DNA from: Paraphoma chrysanthemicola
Lineage: Eukaryota; Ascomycota; Dothideomycetes; Pleosporales; Phaeosphaeriaceae
DNA length: 64,000 bases
Assembly: GCA_020744225.1 (NCBI GenBank)
Contig: JAGMWG010000007.1
Coordinates: 558,001-622,000, forward strand
Direction: 5' to 3'
The notes under the pieces were generated by a model. It ran no database searches. It was not told the DNA's origin and saw nothing but the letters and a program-made list of their open reading frames with translations. Below, one piece after another: positions 7,919 to 20,300 of this stretch. Position numbers and translations under genes: made by a program. Every line of letters starts with the position of its first letter. Position 1 is the stretch's first letter.

Positions 7919-10900
7919 AATTAGACTAGAGGAAGGCGAATGAATGTGATACCTGCGTAGGCGTTGGATGTCTTTGGTTGTGGAGCTTGCTACGAAGGGT
8001 CTCTGGCATTTTGTACCCAAACCTGTTATGCTCAAATGCCCATGAAGACGACCGACGCAATCCTAATCCAGCAAAAGCAATCAAAATAGGCCCGTCCAGC
8101 TCAATAGTTTGCTCCGTAGATCCTGACCATACTACCGTGATGTCTGCTGGAAAGTGTATAGTTTGAGACGGCCCGAAACAACCTTAGAAGGTGCAAGGCC
8201 AACATACCTACGTAGCCCTGCAGTTGTCTAATCGTTCGGAGCCCTCCGACGTTCTAGAGAGGAGAAATCCTATGCAAGAAAACATGTGACATAGTTTCTG
8301 TCAGTAAAGATGCGTTTCAACATTGCTCGTCGCACTTGGAACTGAACTCCATCGGCATGTTTCCAAACTCAAAATCTCCGTAGAACTGCCGTCACCCTCC
8401 GGGCCAGCCGGCCTCCCCACGACTTCGCACAATATTCTACAAAAGCTCGTCCAAGCCACCGACGCATGATATTCTCTTCGCGCAGTCAGATATCGCACTG
8501 CCCAATAATGGCGCGGTTGTGGTAAATGCCGGCCGTCTCGTCCATTGTTGATTGCCAATCTCGGCGAAACAAAAAGGGGTGGCCAAACCTTGGGAAAACC
8601 AAGAGCAAGATGACGAAGACACTTTCTTTCACGTCCTCTGTGCCCGGGTGTCGTCCCAACCTAGCAGATGTCAGAAGGAAGAGCCCGAACACGTGGGTAC
8701 GGAATGCGCAGTGCGGGATGTCGAACCAAACTGCTTTCAAGCTAGTGCTGGCGCACCCGTGGAAGTGGAGAAGGAACATTGAACATCAGTCCCTGCCCGC
8801 CGGTCATGAGTCCGGAGCATGGTTACATCAACCATATAAGTTCAGTCGGCCTGCAGCGTCTGTCTATTCGCATTTGATGCTAGCTACTTCATACAATTCG
8901 ACTTACAAGCGCATACTTCGACCACTACCTTGGCATATGCGTGCGACGATGTTCACATATCTCCAAAGGTCCGCTGACCTCGTAAAACCACGTATCTGCG
9001 TCTCGGCAGTAGTAGTCCCTCGAAATCGCATTCAAAGAGAAGGTGGGAGAGTGTTTTCTGGTTCGCCAATCGTACGCTTCTCCTGAACACATCGAAACCC
9101 TTTGCTCCGGACGGAGAGGTCACAATCATACGGGATGATCGAACAAGCGCCTGTCGAGAAAACAATTTCGTGATCTCACGAATGCTTTTGGTCGCGGGTT
9201 GCTGGCCACATCTGGATTCAAACTCTGAAGTTGAAAGGATGTCGCAGTGGAGATCTACGAGATCTGCTGTGTCCACAAGAAGTAGTGTGCTTACTCGCAC
9301 ACAAAAGAAGATTAGCATGGTAGTAGACATTTTCGGCTGATGGATACCAACAGTCATATGCCCTGAGCAAGACTGCCGGACACTCACGGAACGCGTCACA
9401 TTCGGTGCCCATCTTAGCAACAGTTGGTGATACATGTATTGGCATAAGGCAAAAAGGCAAATCAGATGCATGGGGCCTTCCCTGGTTTTCCTAGCCGCAT
9501 TGATCGCTAATTGAAACTTACAGGAAGTCCTTCGCTCATGTGTCAGCTCCGCCATAGATTCGAACCATGTCAGTGCGTCTCGGAGACTATGAAGCCGCTC
9601 AAGCCCGCCACCCGTGCCTCTTACCATCGGGTGATCATGGAGTTGGAGTTCATCATCCGCAGCTTGCTCAGAGATTCTACTGGCAACTCTCACTCAGGTG
9701 CCCAATCCTCGTAAGACCAACGCGCCAACCTCAGTTGGCATACGGCTAGTGATTGACGATGAGCGGGACAAAATGAAGTGTGCGGGGGTGCGACAGAACA
9801 TCCTGACTCAACACAACCGGTGAGCACAGGCGGAAACGCGTGGTGAAGGACGTTCTCGGACCTTTTGGTGGCGCTGGCGTAGCGGGCATCGTCATTCCAA
9901 TTTCCCCGTCAACGAAAGCTGTGGCTACCAACACTACTCTAGAGCTGTGCATACGAGGTCGTATTTGGGACCTTTGGATGACGAGCTGTTTCTTGATGAT
10001 AATTGTTCCACGGTGCAAGCGAGGGTAAGCCATACTTTGTAAGTGTCGAAATATCTTGAGTGCTAGAATCCATTGGTCCTCTGTGTCCGATTCCGTCTAT
10101 GATTCCGGGATGCTCTGGATGATTCTACCATGCTTTCTCGTTCATATTTGATGTTTTGAATTAGCCTCCATCGAGGTGGACGGCGTCTGCTCCTGGTCTC
10201 TACAGGCACTGATCCGATTCCATCAGCGATATTAGCGCGTCTGAAGTTCCGGGACGTACTCACGCGCATATGCAGCAGCGTTACTGCCTGACGCGAGGGT
10301 GGCTGGTAGCGTTAGTCAGTGTCATTGAACGAGGAATTTCGGATGGTAACACTACTCTTAGGTCTTGCAGTGATCGAATTCACTCCTCCTTCACGTTGTC
10401 TCGGCCAGCAGAATGTCCTGAAAGAAGCCGACACGGTCAATATCGCGTTACTGGTCGGCTGCCGCCGGCTGAACGCACTTTTGCTGAGCGTGCGGCAGCG
10501 TCAAGGCAAAGATGTAAGGAGGGATGCGCTTCGAGCGCAAGATGCGACTAATGCTTGTGTTATAGATGCCTCCCGCGATGGCTGCGGCGCGACCCCTCCG
10601 GTAGTCTCACTCGCGTTACCTCCACCTCCTTGCTGACCGCGGCTAATTCCCGAGGCTTATACCATACAGGCCACAAACCACATGTTCCTGTTGTTCATTG
10701 CTGCACCCACTCTACGTACCATCGCAAGCGATTGATAGAGCAGCGGCTGATATCAGGAGGTTCGGTTCGGGGAGACTCCACGCGGTCCAGCTTCGTAGTA
10801 GAACTCTAGTGCACATGGACAGGGCCAATCTGCTGGCTCCACGATAGCACCACAACTACACGTAGTATACGCGCATATCATCGCGCCGCGATACTCACGT

Positions 10901-12602
10901 TGATCTCCCTATCACGCGAGGAGGGGTATAATTTCTCCGCATACACGGACGATACCATATCTGCTGGGGGCAAACCGTAATGAGACACCTGCGGCCATCC
11001 TCTGAGAGAAGTTTGAAGGCCTCAGAGCATCAAGGTATTTGAAGATCACTCAGCTGGAGTTCGTCGTAACTCCGTGCAATGTCCTTCTCCGGGTATTCAA
11101 CAAAAATCTCAAGTTGGAAAGTAGGCGCTGTATTGTATGTAGCATCATAGAATAGAGCCTTTGCCCACCTTCGCTGCGTATGGAGAAGAGACTTCCTGCC
11201 TCGTCAAGATGGTAGTGCTCGCTATGCCGCCTTCAATCTGACATGCCGGACTAAAGCCACCATTGTTCCGCTTCCAGGCACTCGATACAGATAAAATGCT
11301 GCCCACAACTGCGCTGCTCTTTCACCGTAGCTAACGTGTCGCAGCTTTGATTTTGCCGATGAAGGAAAGAACCCTTTTTGGAATTCGACTTCTTGTCTGT
11401 GAGCTACGCAGCGTTGGAGGAGTGCTGTCTGACCTGCGCATTCATCAAGGCCTTCCACTTGGTCCGGGAGAGCCATGAGTACTTGGAGTCGTTGCAGCAC
11501 CACTTGTTTGTGCACTCATGTTCCCCATACTTTGAGTAGCGGCCGAATGATGAGGATTGGGGTGGACCTGGCCGGCCGCTGCATTCGGACTCGAGACACA
11601 CTCGTCTTCGAAGGCCGCTGTGGATCATTAGCTTACACCAGAAAATCTCGGCGCTAGGACGTACGTGACGAGCCTAAATCGGTCATGATCAGAATCCTGT
11701 AGCCGGCCATGATAGTCTTTGCGGACCTAGATGGCGGCTCGACGTACAATAGTTACGAGCGGGTAGACAGCTGAATTGGATTGCATTGAAGGGCAATATT
11801 GGCATCTTATTTTGACATATGTCTATTGTGGGAGGCTGTTGAGCATAATGCTCTATTCCCGAAGCAGTCGGCGGCATGTTGTCGCGTCGACGGGGAACTC
11901 GTGGCGCGTCCGCGAGTAAGTGGAACCCGCTGGAAACATGCACTGTGAAACTCGTGAGATACGAGCAGGAGAGAGGCACCACGTCGTCTTGCCGCGGGTG
12001 GTGCTTAGCAAAGTCCTCTACTACAGATCTGACTCGGCAGGCAGCCAATCTGGAAATACATGTTCATGCCTTGCGAAAGTTTCTTCGAATTTTGCCATTG
12101 TTGCTCAGAATCCATGGCTTTGGGTGGGTTCTCGATTTCGTCATAGATGGGCAATGCGACGACGGCAACGACACTAGTGCTCGGACGTTGGAGGTCGGTC
12201 GAGGCGGTGTGGTCAGCGCGGGGTGACCGGAAGATAACCTGACACGCTGAGGCTTGGGCTTGCATAACGCCCGTTCCTGGAACAGTGAGGCTCTCTGGCT
12301 AACTGGTGCATGGCACAAATCGTGCACAAATCGAAAGTCGTTGTGCGACCAGCGCCTGAATTGCTTAACATACGCTATCGGAAATCCAAACTATACTCGA
12401 ATAAGACGAAAGATGATAACAATGCAGTAGGAAGATAATAAAAGATACCAAAAGCAAGTAACGAGCGCAGTAAGGCTGCCAAACCATATCGATAGCCGCT
12501 TCACCGAATCTGGTTAACGGCGAAGCTAAGCCCGCGCCCCTGGTATCAGGCAGTCACGCCAAAGCTTCAAACACTTCCCCTCCTAGTCCTCGCGTCGTCA
12601 TG
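7919..12602. other. Gene-poor 4.7-kb region
   Basis: No gene could be supported. The longest frames are 8526-9086 (+) and 8953-9693 (-, no ATG at its 5' end); neither shows a domain, a plausible start and consistent splicing together. Base composition is not strongly AT-rich, so it does not look like heavily RIP-mutated transposon sequence. I saw no terminal repeats. It may hold decayed genes or non-coding RNA. Confidence 0.4.
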
Positions 12603-13548
12603 TCAATTGCAGCCACATTCGTTACTCGTGGTGCCGACGAAAACAGCGGCTACCGCGTAAAATGCTGCCGTTGCGCCGAAGACCTCACCCCGTGTAGGTT
12701 TGCCAGATAGCAGCCAGAGGAGAAGGGCAAATAACGTACCGAAAATGCCGATAATACCGATTCGAATGCCCAAAGGACGGACAAATGCCAGCACCGCGAT
12801 TGTCACGGCTAACAATACCGATGCGAGCAGGCAGCTTAGCATGTCCATGGCCCCCACGATTTGATCGAATGGAACGCTGCTTGGTCCATTCTTTCCAGCC
12901 AGTTTGCGAGGATGCACAATCGACCTCCACCGACGCAGGACATGTCGCTGGACCCATGGGCTCATGCGCAAGAATAGTCTTGTGAGAAGGTCCTCGCATG
13001 GGATGGTTCGCCAGGCACACGTATCAGTTTCGTCTGGATTATCGCGATACAAAGAGGCGGACTCCCCGGTCGGAACGAACGCATCGCCATCGAACAATGG
13101 CCCCGACTGCGGCCGATTCCAGTCCGCGAATTGCTTCGCGGTGAGCGCATTTTGTGTTGGCAGGTTCATCACTTGCGCACTCATGCATAGCGTCTGGCCT
13201 AGTGTAAAGTCAGGTCTGACTGCTACTACCACTAGAGGACTCACCATGTTGCATCAACGCGCGATCATACGCATTCCATGCATGAAAAACCGGCTTTCGC
13301 TTTTCTTTACTGAAGTTCTTTCTGATGGTGCTCTTCGAGCAGTCTAGTACAGTTTCTACGCCGTCGCCCGTCAACTTTTTGAGCTCATGGTTCAAGGCCG
13401 CAAGGCGATCCCGAAGCTCACACGTATCGTCATGGACTTTCTTCGCCCAAAACGCTCCATGACGGCGGAAGCGTCCAAGCTCCGGAAAGGATGCGATGTC
13501 TTTGTAGAACGAGTTATACACGTTGAGAGTTGTTGTGGCTGTTGACAT
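12603..13548 (-). CDS. DUF6594-domain membrane protein
   Basis: Exons 13548-13245 and 13198-12603 with a 46-nt intron (gtgagt...cactag), giving 299 residues. The N-terminal half contains IASFPELGRFRRHGAFW followed by a helical segment ELRDRLAALNHELKKL. This is the usual opening of the fungal DUF6594 family, in which a FPEL.xFRRFG phrase precedes a coiled-coil-like stretch. The C-terminus has three closely packed hydrophobic helices (about residues 206-285; LLASVLLAVTIAVLAFV, then IGIIGIFGTLFALLLWLL, then a third). Such proteins are predicted membrane proteins of unknown function, strongly expanded in Dothideomycetes and Leotiomycetes. The ATG at 13548 is preferred over an in-frame ATG five codons upstream; both are possible. 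It stands alone in a gene-poor stretch. Confidence 0.85.
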
Positions 13549-15205
13549 CCTGCCAATGTGCAATGATGGAGGTCGCTAATGTCAAATCCGCTAGTCCAAA
13601 TGAGGAAAACCCGAAGGAAAACACAAAAGAAACCCAGGAGAGGTTAATGCTTTGACGAGGTGCAAGAGGCCAGGATAATCAAGAAGAGAAGATGGTGACA
13701 GTTAGTGAGGTGTTCGCAGCCGATATACCCAGCTCCCATGACATGCGGCCGCTATGGGCCAGCGGTAGTGAGAGGTTCAGTACCCACGTTCTCGCAAATG
13801 TCTCGATCTAAAGATACCGATCGATACCACTGGGCCTCAGATTTCACAAAAACAGGCAACTCGAGCGCTTGTTGATGCTGGTCAAAACTGGAGACCGAAC
13901 GGTGCATGCTGCCTACCCCAGAGCCTCTGATATCTTTGCGCCCTTCGATGCAGGCACAGAGCAATTGCCAAAGACGTTGACAGCTACCAGGATCTGTGGT
14001 TGAGAGAGCAAGACTTCCTGCAAGACCCTCGACGTCTTGACTTTACAATAGCGACGAAGACGAAGCTCGGACACGAGTAAGACTCTCAGCAACCGGCTGC
14101 TGTCTGCATCATGCTTGCCGCGGCACAACATTTTTTCTTACTGGGCCATGCAATTGTCATCGGTGCGAAAATAACGGAGGCATATCCAATGGCTACCCTC
14201 CCAGATCTAGAACACCTATCACGGCCCGCAGCACTTGCCGTACGGGCCGTTACCAAGTGTCGCACAGGTGGCTCAGCCTTACTGCACCTCAGCATGTGGG
14301 TGCTGATGGTGTGCAGCGCTGCAGCTTGATTAGCTATGACCTGCAGCGGATTCTTAGAGCTCATTGCGTGGATATTCTTGGATTTGCGCCGGACCTCACA
14401 TTCCAACGATGCGCAACGCGCGCGTTTCTACGAGAAGACGGATGACACTCGCGAACGACTGGTACGTAGCATTCATATGGTTAAAGGATGTTGAGGCTCA
14501 GGTGGGCAAGGCGAAAGGAGTGGACTTAAAGTCGCTTCGGTCGCTTAGCTGTGAAGAGACTGAACAACACCCTGGCACCTGCTCAATAGCTCATCGTAGC
14601 AATGCTGTCGAAGTCGGTGGCGACAAAGAACTCTTCTGATGCGTATTTAAGGATCACGTGTCGAGAGTAGGTTGAGGGGAGCTACAGACGCAGGTGTGAA
14701 GCTGGTCAGCCCCTAACCCCTGGCCTGCGCTCACAACTGTCTGCGTGTCACCTCATCGATTCAAAGGGTACCTGCCAATCTGTAGCTGCACAAATGTGAA
14801 TATCCTGCAGTGTCCTTGTTATGTTCTGCGATGGCCTGTCATTCCAGTGGCCGCATGGAGATTGTCAGCCTTGCAGTCCGCAGTTGCGGGGTTGCGCCTT
14901 GATGCCTGAGGGCTCGTCTATCTAAGCCCACGCCACATCAGTTTCTCAGCCTGATGACCTGAGATCTTCCGTACAGCAATCTCTGACTCGCACCGCTAAA
15001 GGTGTAATTGTAACCGAAATTAGTTTATCTGTCCAAAGTCAATCGCTTCGTCCATAATTCTGCCCGCGATTGCAGTTTTGTCTCAAATGTTACGTTCCTT
15101 CGTGAGCAACTTCAGCCTCGTTTCCTCGTGGCTCGTTATTGTGAGATCGCAAGTGCTTTCGAAAACTAGCACGCGATCATTCGCTTGCAATTGAAAGCTC
15201 CAATC
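13549..15205. other. Intergenic region upstream of the NLR-like gene
   Basis: 1.66 kb without a supported gene. Short frames at 14111-14329 (+), 14364-14639 (+) and 14086-14406 (-) overlap one another and match nothing I recognise. The promoter of the STAND gene should lie in the last few hundred bases. Confidence 0.35.
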
Positions 15206-18200
15206 ATGCTTCGACCAGCTGTACCGCAGCAGAATGCGTAAGTCAAACAATTCGGATCATACTCGATGGTATAGTCACACTTTGCCTTTTGTTAGCAACG
15301 ATCTCTGGGCCGAGGCTGCAGCACAGATAAGCGAAGAAGACAGGCGCAATATCAACTTCAGCCGCGACGACAGACTGCAACTTCTCGAAGAGCTTCACGC
15401 GGAAGCTGAGATCTCAAAGCAGAAGTCATTGGAGAGGAGATGGAAGTTCACACGCAAGAGTGGAGAGACGGTCATATTGAGAGATGTGTTTGCGAAGATT
15501 GTCCGGTGGATTGACACCTTCAAGCAGATTGGTGATGTTGCAGTCCAATATGATCCCGGACATGCCTCACTTCCATGGGCCGCATTTCGCTTTATCTTAC
15601 AAGTAAGTGGCCCAAAGTTTGGGCAATGATTCAAGGAATCTTTTTTGATGAAATTTTAGCTGGCTGTAAACGACGTCCATAAGTACGGAAGCATTATAGA
15701 GGGCCTCGCTGAGGTTGCTGAGCTCATTTGCCGATACCGTGCCACCGAGTCTTTGTACCTGCGGAGCGCATCGCCGCATACAAAAGAGCTGGAGAGACAT
15801 ATCGTCAAGCTCTATGCTAACATATTACTTTATCTGTCCAACGCAAAGAGGTATTTCGGAGAGGGAAAGACCAGTTAGTAAGCGCTCTGGCTAGGTCAAA
15901 TTTGATGAGTAACTTTGGAGTAGAGCGTGTCATAAAGAGCATCGGCCTCAACGAGCCGGATTCGCTTCTGGAAGCAGTTTTATCGGCAGAATGCAACATC
16001 AAGTCTTGGATGACTTTGATTGAGTATAGCGGTTCGTACGGATCAATCCTTCGCTTTGTTGCTTGCTGAAGTCCAATACAGAAAGCAGCCATGAGGCTGC
16101 CGAGCTGAGGAACTCGTTACGAGCTATGGACCACCCGGTACAGAGGATGGACACAAAGCTCAATGACATAGCAGACAAGCTTGAAGGTGAGTGAGTATCA
16201 TATTGTCCTGCGTAATACTACTCATCGTTCACAGCCACAAAACGTGCCCAGATTCTGCTGTGGCTCTCGTGCGAGCCGTATGAGGATCATCACATTGTCT
16301 CCAAGCGGGATATCCTGAAAGGTACAGGAGAATGGCTTCTCAATGATGACAAATTCAAGCAATGGAAGAACAGAAGTGTATCCTCAATTATCTGGCTCAA
16401 TGGGATTGCTGGTTCTGGAAAGAGCAAGCTCGTGTATGTTTTATTACTACCGTTCTCGGTGTACACCCTGCCGTCGCTTACACGATCAGATCAATTGTGA
16501 TAGACGATGCGGAGAAGGGCTTCCAGGAAGGCAGGAGTCCAAAGCCTATATACTTCTACTGCTCGCGAAACCCAGCAGAGCCGTCACGATCCGATCCAAG
16601 AGCCATTCTTGCTAGCCTAGCGAAACAACTTTCATGCGGTCCAGATGGAAGGACGCTACTACAGCATACAATAAAAATGTATGAGGAGAAAGAGCGCAAC
16701 CATTTCGCTTCAAATCAACTTCACATAGAGGAGAGCTGTCAACTCTTAGAGGACCTTACTAACGAAGCTCTTCAAACAATCATCATCATAGACGCACTGG
16801 ACGAATGCGACCCCACAACGAGACAACTACTACTCGACGCCATGGAGAAAGTCTTGAAGGAGTCTTCTAGCCTTGTCAAGATCTTCGTATCGAGTCGAAA
16901 GAATCATGATCTGGCACTGCGGTTAGCGTCGTATCCGGGACTTGAGATTAGTTCACAAAAGAACGGTGAAGATATCGCGAAGTTCGTCACGGAAGAGGTT
17001 GAACGGCTGGTCCGTACAAAACAGCTCTTGCGCCACAGTGAGGACAAGTCAGTAATGAAGGAGCTGATCGAAAGGAAGGTGATTGAAGGCGCCGGCGAAA
17101 TGTAGGTTGCACACAGGTTTTCCAGGTGTATATTAACATGACTTTAGGTTTCGGTGGGCCAGCATGCAACTGCAAAATCTTTGCTTTTCTCTAGATGCAG
17201 ACATTAAAGAAAAGCTCAGCCAGAGCCCACCGCAGCTATACGAGTTTTACGAACAAATGTACAACAAGCTTGCCACTGATGCAGATAGGCACCAGGGTAC
17301 GCTTTTCAAGAACATTCTCCGTTGGTTACTATGCGCCCAGAGGTCTATGAAGACCACTGAATTCATGAGAGTGGTTTCAGTCGTATCCGAAACAGGACAA
17401 GAGGTTGGACCTGTTTCTACAAGTCTTGTCATTGACATTTGTCACAATTTTGTCGTGCTCGACCCACAACTGGACACATTTCGCTTCGCGCATCTGTCTG
17501 TTCGGGAATTCTTGGAACAGCGACCCGAGTACTATCCACAGAAAGTGCATTGCTTTGCAGCAAGGGTGTGCCTTTCGATTGCAACAGTGCCTTGCTCAAG
17601 AGCTGACGCAACATCCAAAAACCTAGGCAGTGCGGTAGAGATTCCGATAGCGTTTTCCGAATATGCGGATATCTACTGGGCCAAGCACTGCCAATTTGTG
17701 GGGAGTGGCAGAAGCACAGGGCATTTGAAGTTAGCATTAGCGCGCTTTCTTTCCCAAAGCGATCAGATGAACTCGTGCACGAGCTTATGGATTGACCGAC
17801 TCTTCCAATACAGCTCTCGAGACTTTTGGATCTCTTCGGACAGCGATTGGATGAAACTACTTACGTACGTTCTGCAAGAGTATGGGATGTTAAAGACATC
17901 CGTTGCCTTGCTACTTTGCTGTGTTTTTGATTTTGAAGAGCAGCTGCAAGATATCATTGGCCTGGACCTCGAAACATACACATTTATCAATTCCGTCCTT
18001 GGCTGGATGACTGACTGGATCGGATTCCCGCCTCAGGACGGTCAATACCACGGCAGATACCGGCACCAACATCTTCTGCGGACTGCAGCTGAGCTTGGAA
18101 GCCGTCGCGTCTTCGCTAGTTTGATCTGGAGGCCTGGAATTATGCCTCAGCTTCCAAAAGAGATTTTGGAGATAGCTGTGAGATATTACGTGCCTGGAAC

Positions 18201-19533
18201 GGGAGTGCTGTCGCTGCTTCTCAACCAGTGGAAAGTGGAGGTCCCGATCACACTCGAAATATTGTGCGCAGCTTTGCGATGCGAACATTATCAGAACGTT
18301 TTAGTTTTACTACTCGACAATCAAAAGACAAAGTTCGATATCACGAGAGAGGTAGTGGACGTGGTCGCCAGAAACACTAATTCTGAGGGCGTCCTGACCG
18401 TGCTTCTAGGCCACTCCAACACCACCGTCCAGGATGTACAGGGTATACTAGTAGTGTTGATTGAGAGGTTCTCGAGAAAGGTCATAGCCCTCTTTCACGA
18501 CACACACCAAACCCACATCATTCTCAACGAGGAGGTGATGAAAGCGGCCGCAGTAAGAGGGAGTCATGCAGATGACATATTGTTGCATCTACTCGATCGG
18601 CAAGAACCAGGCGTCAGTATCACCACGGGGATGTTGGAGTTAGCCGCAGCACACCGGACATGTGGCGAGCAAGTAATCGAACTGATGCTCAATCGTCACG
18701 GAATCGATGTAGCTGTTACAGAAGCTGTAATGATAGCAGCTGCAAGCAACGAGCGTTGTGGAGACAAAGTGGTAGCACTGTTTCTCGACAAGCATAACGG
18801 AAGCATCACGATCACCAAAGATGTTCTTCAGGCGGCGGCAGGAAACAAGAACTGCGGAGATAGAGTGATACACTTGCTTCTCAAGTGCCACGGCGCAAGC
18901 ACTATGATCACAGAAGAGGTACTTCAGGCAGCTGCAGAGAACCAGTTCGGCGGTCTGGATATCATGGAGGTACTGCTCAATCAGCATGGGGCAGTCGATT
19001 CGATCACAGAAGGAGTGCTTCGAGCAGCCGCTGAAAATATCGAGCAAGGCCCAATGATCATGAGAGCACTCCTTACCCGGCGTACCATAAGCTCCATCAT
19101 CACAGAAGAGACCCTGGACGCTGCTGCAAAAAATAAGATTTACGCGGGTGAAATCGTATCACTGCTTCTGGACGTGTATGGAGCACATATACAGATCACC
19201 GAGTATGCAGTCGCGGCTGTTCTGCATAATTGTCAGCATCACAACGCCGCAACTCGCATCATTGGCAGGCTACGAGACGATTTCCGTATTTCAGAAAAGA
19301 TAGTAATAGCAGCGGCGACAAATGAATTCTGTAGTAGGGAGGTATTGTTTCTACTCCTTGATTGGCGAGAAGAGGTTGTACTTAAGGCTGCTTCACGAAA
19401 ATCTTCGATGGACATCGGCTGTTTGGAGAGGCTTGGTCCTCAACTGGTTCGTATCAGGCTCAAGAAAGGGTGGTTGTATCATAAGATGACGAAAGACCTT
19501 GACCTCACCATGTCTCATCCGGGAGGAGAATAG
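15206..19533 (+). CDS. NACHT/STAND (NLR-like) protein with C-terminal 32-residue repeats
   Basis: Proposed exons: 15206-15237, 15296-15602, 15660-15850, 15895-16031, 16082-16186, 16235-16433, 16490-17101 and 17148-19533; all phases agree and give 1322 residues. The N-terminal third (NDLWAEAAAQISEEDRRNI, VAVQYDPGHASLPWAAFRF) is the domain often found before fungal STAND ATPases (DUF7708-like by memory). The P-loop LNGIAGSGKSK is near residue 314 and the Walker B IIIIDALDECD near 425. A winged-helix-like arm follows (MFRWASMQLQNL, FRFAHLSVREFLE). From about residue 894 there are some ten repeats of about 32 residues with consensus ITEEVLQAAAENxxCGxxVIxLLLxxHG. STAND proteins are signal-dependent oligomerising switches used in fungal non-self recognition and cell death. 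No N-terminal effector is recognised. Introns 3 and 4 use weak donors (gtattt, gttcgt). Confidence 0.85.
18247..19194 (+). repeat. In-gene tandem repeats, unit about 96 bp (32 codons)
   Basis: About ten degenerate units encode the C-terminal repeats of the NLR-like protein. Each starts with I/V-T-E-x-V/L, has an alanine run (AAA) near position 9 and LLL near position 22. The six units from about 18622 on are all exactly 32 codons; the first few vary between 29 and 32. Confidence 0.8.
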
Positions 19534-20300
19534 AAAAGCCGACATTGTGCATATCATTTTGCCATTTACCTCGATCCTCAAGTCTTGCACCGAGCATTTA
19601 TGACCTCATCAATGATCTGAGCTCTCGAAGCTGCTTAAACATGCACAGGCTCGTGAATTGTTTTATGTATCCTGGCACGATGACTTTCAAAATCCTATCG
19701 AAAGAGCAGTGGTGGGATACGTCAAGTCACGTGACCAAGAAGGCAGACCGGATATCAGACGTGATTGTGAGACACGCATACTAAACCACGTCATGATTCA
19801 ACCTTTCAATGTTTTTCAGCACTCATGAAGAAGCTCAATATGAATATTACCACATTCCATTTTCTACCCTCCATCTCCGTCCCAGCCTGCATGCTTCCTT
19901 CATAGAAGCACCGCAAACGGAACAGACCACGATCTATGAAAACGCCCCATGGCATGAAACAAAATAGCAGGCGCAAGTAAAAAAGAGGTATGTAATGATG
20001 CCGCCCGGAGGAAGGAGAAGAGCGAGAGAGAGCACAAATCGGGGAAACCCCCGGCAGAGCCCCATCACGAGAAATCCCTGATCTAAGCCAAAGCAATTCA
20101 ATGCTCCGCATTACGCAGAAAAAAGGTTGTGCTCGGTTATATATTCGAGCCATGTATGCCTTCCATATCGATACCAGTGATGCAAACCCCTCCACGACGC
20201 CGCTTTTCGCCTCCATTTGCTCCTGCCCGTCGTGATTCACCCTATGCTATGCATCATTCGTCATTGTCCATGATATCCTCGTTTCGGTACGTGAGTTTGT
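19534..20300. other. Convergent intergenic region
   Basis: Holds the 3' ends of the NLR-like gene and of the DnaJ gene. The 144-residue minus-strand frame at 19806-20240 has no recognisable content. Nothing else seen. Confidence 0.35.

Noticed and set aside
9540..9620. tRNA-like T-arm (catgg-ttcgaat-ctatg) on the minus strand
   Set aside because: The five-base stem and loop fit, but no matching acceptor stem, D-arm or anticodon arm can be drawn around it.
8953..9693. 246-codon minus-strand frame
   Set aside because: No ATG at its 5' end, no recognisable domain, and internal segments look like chance translation. Kept only as part of the gene-poor region.
12005..12327. Overlapping minus-strand frames (86 and 87 codons)
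   Set aside because: Partly protein-like, but two frames compete, no start context or splice joins them to a gene, and no family is recognised.
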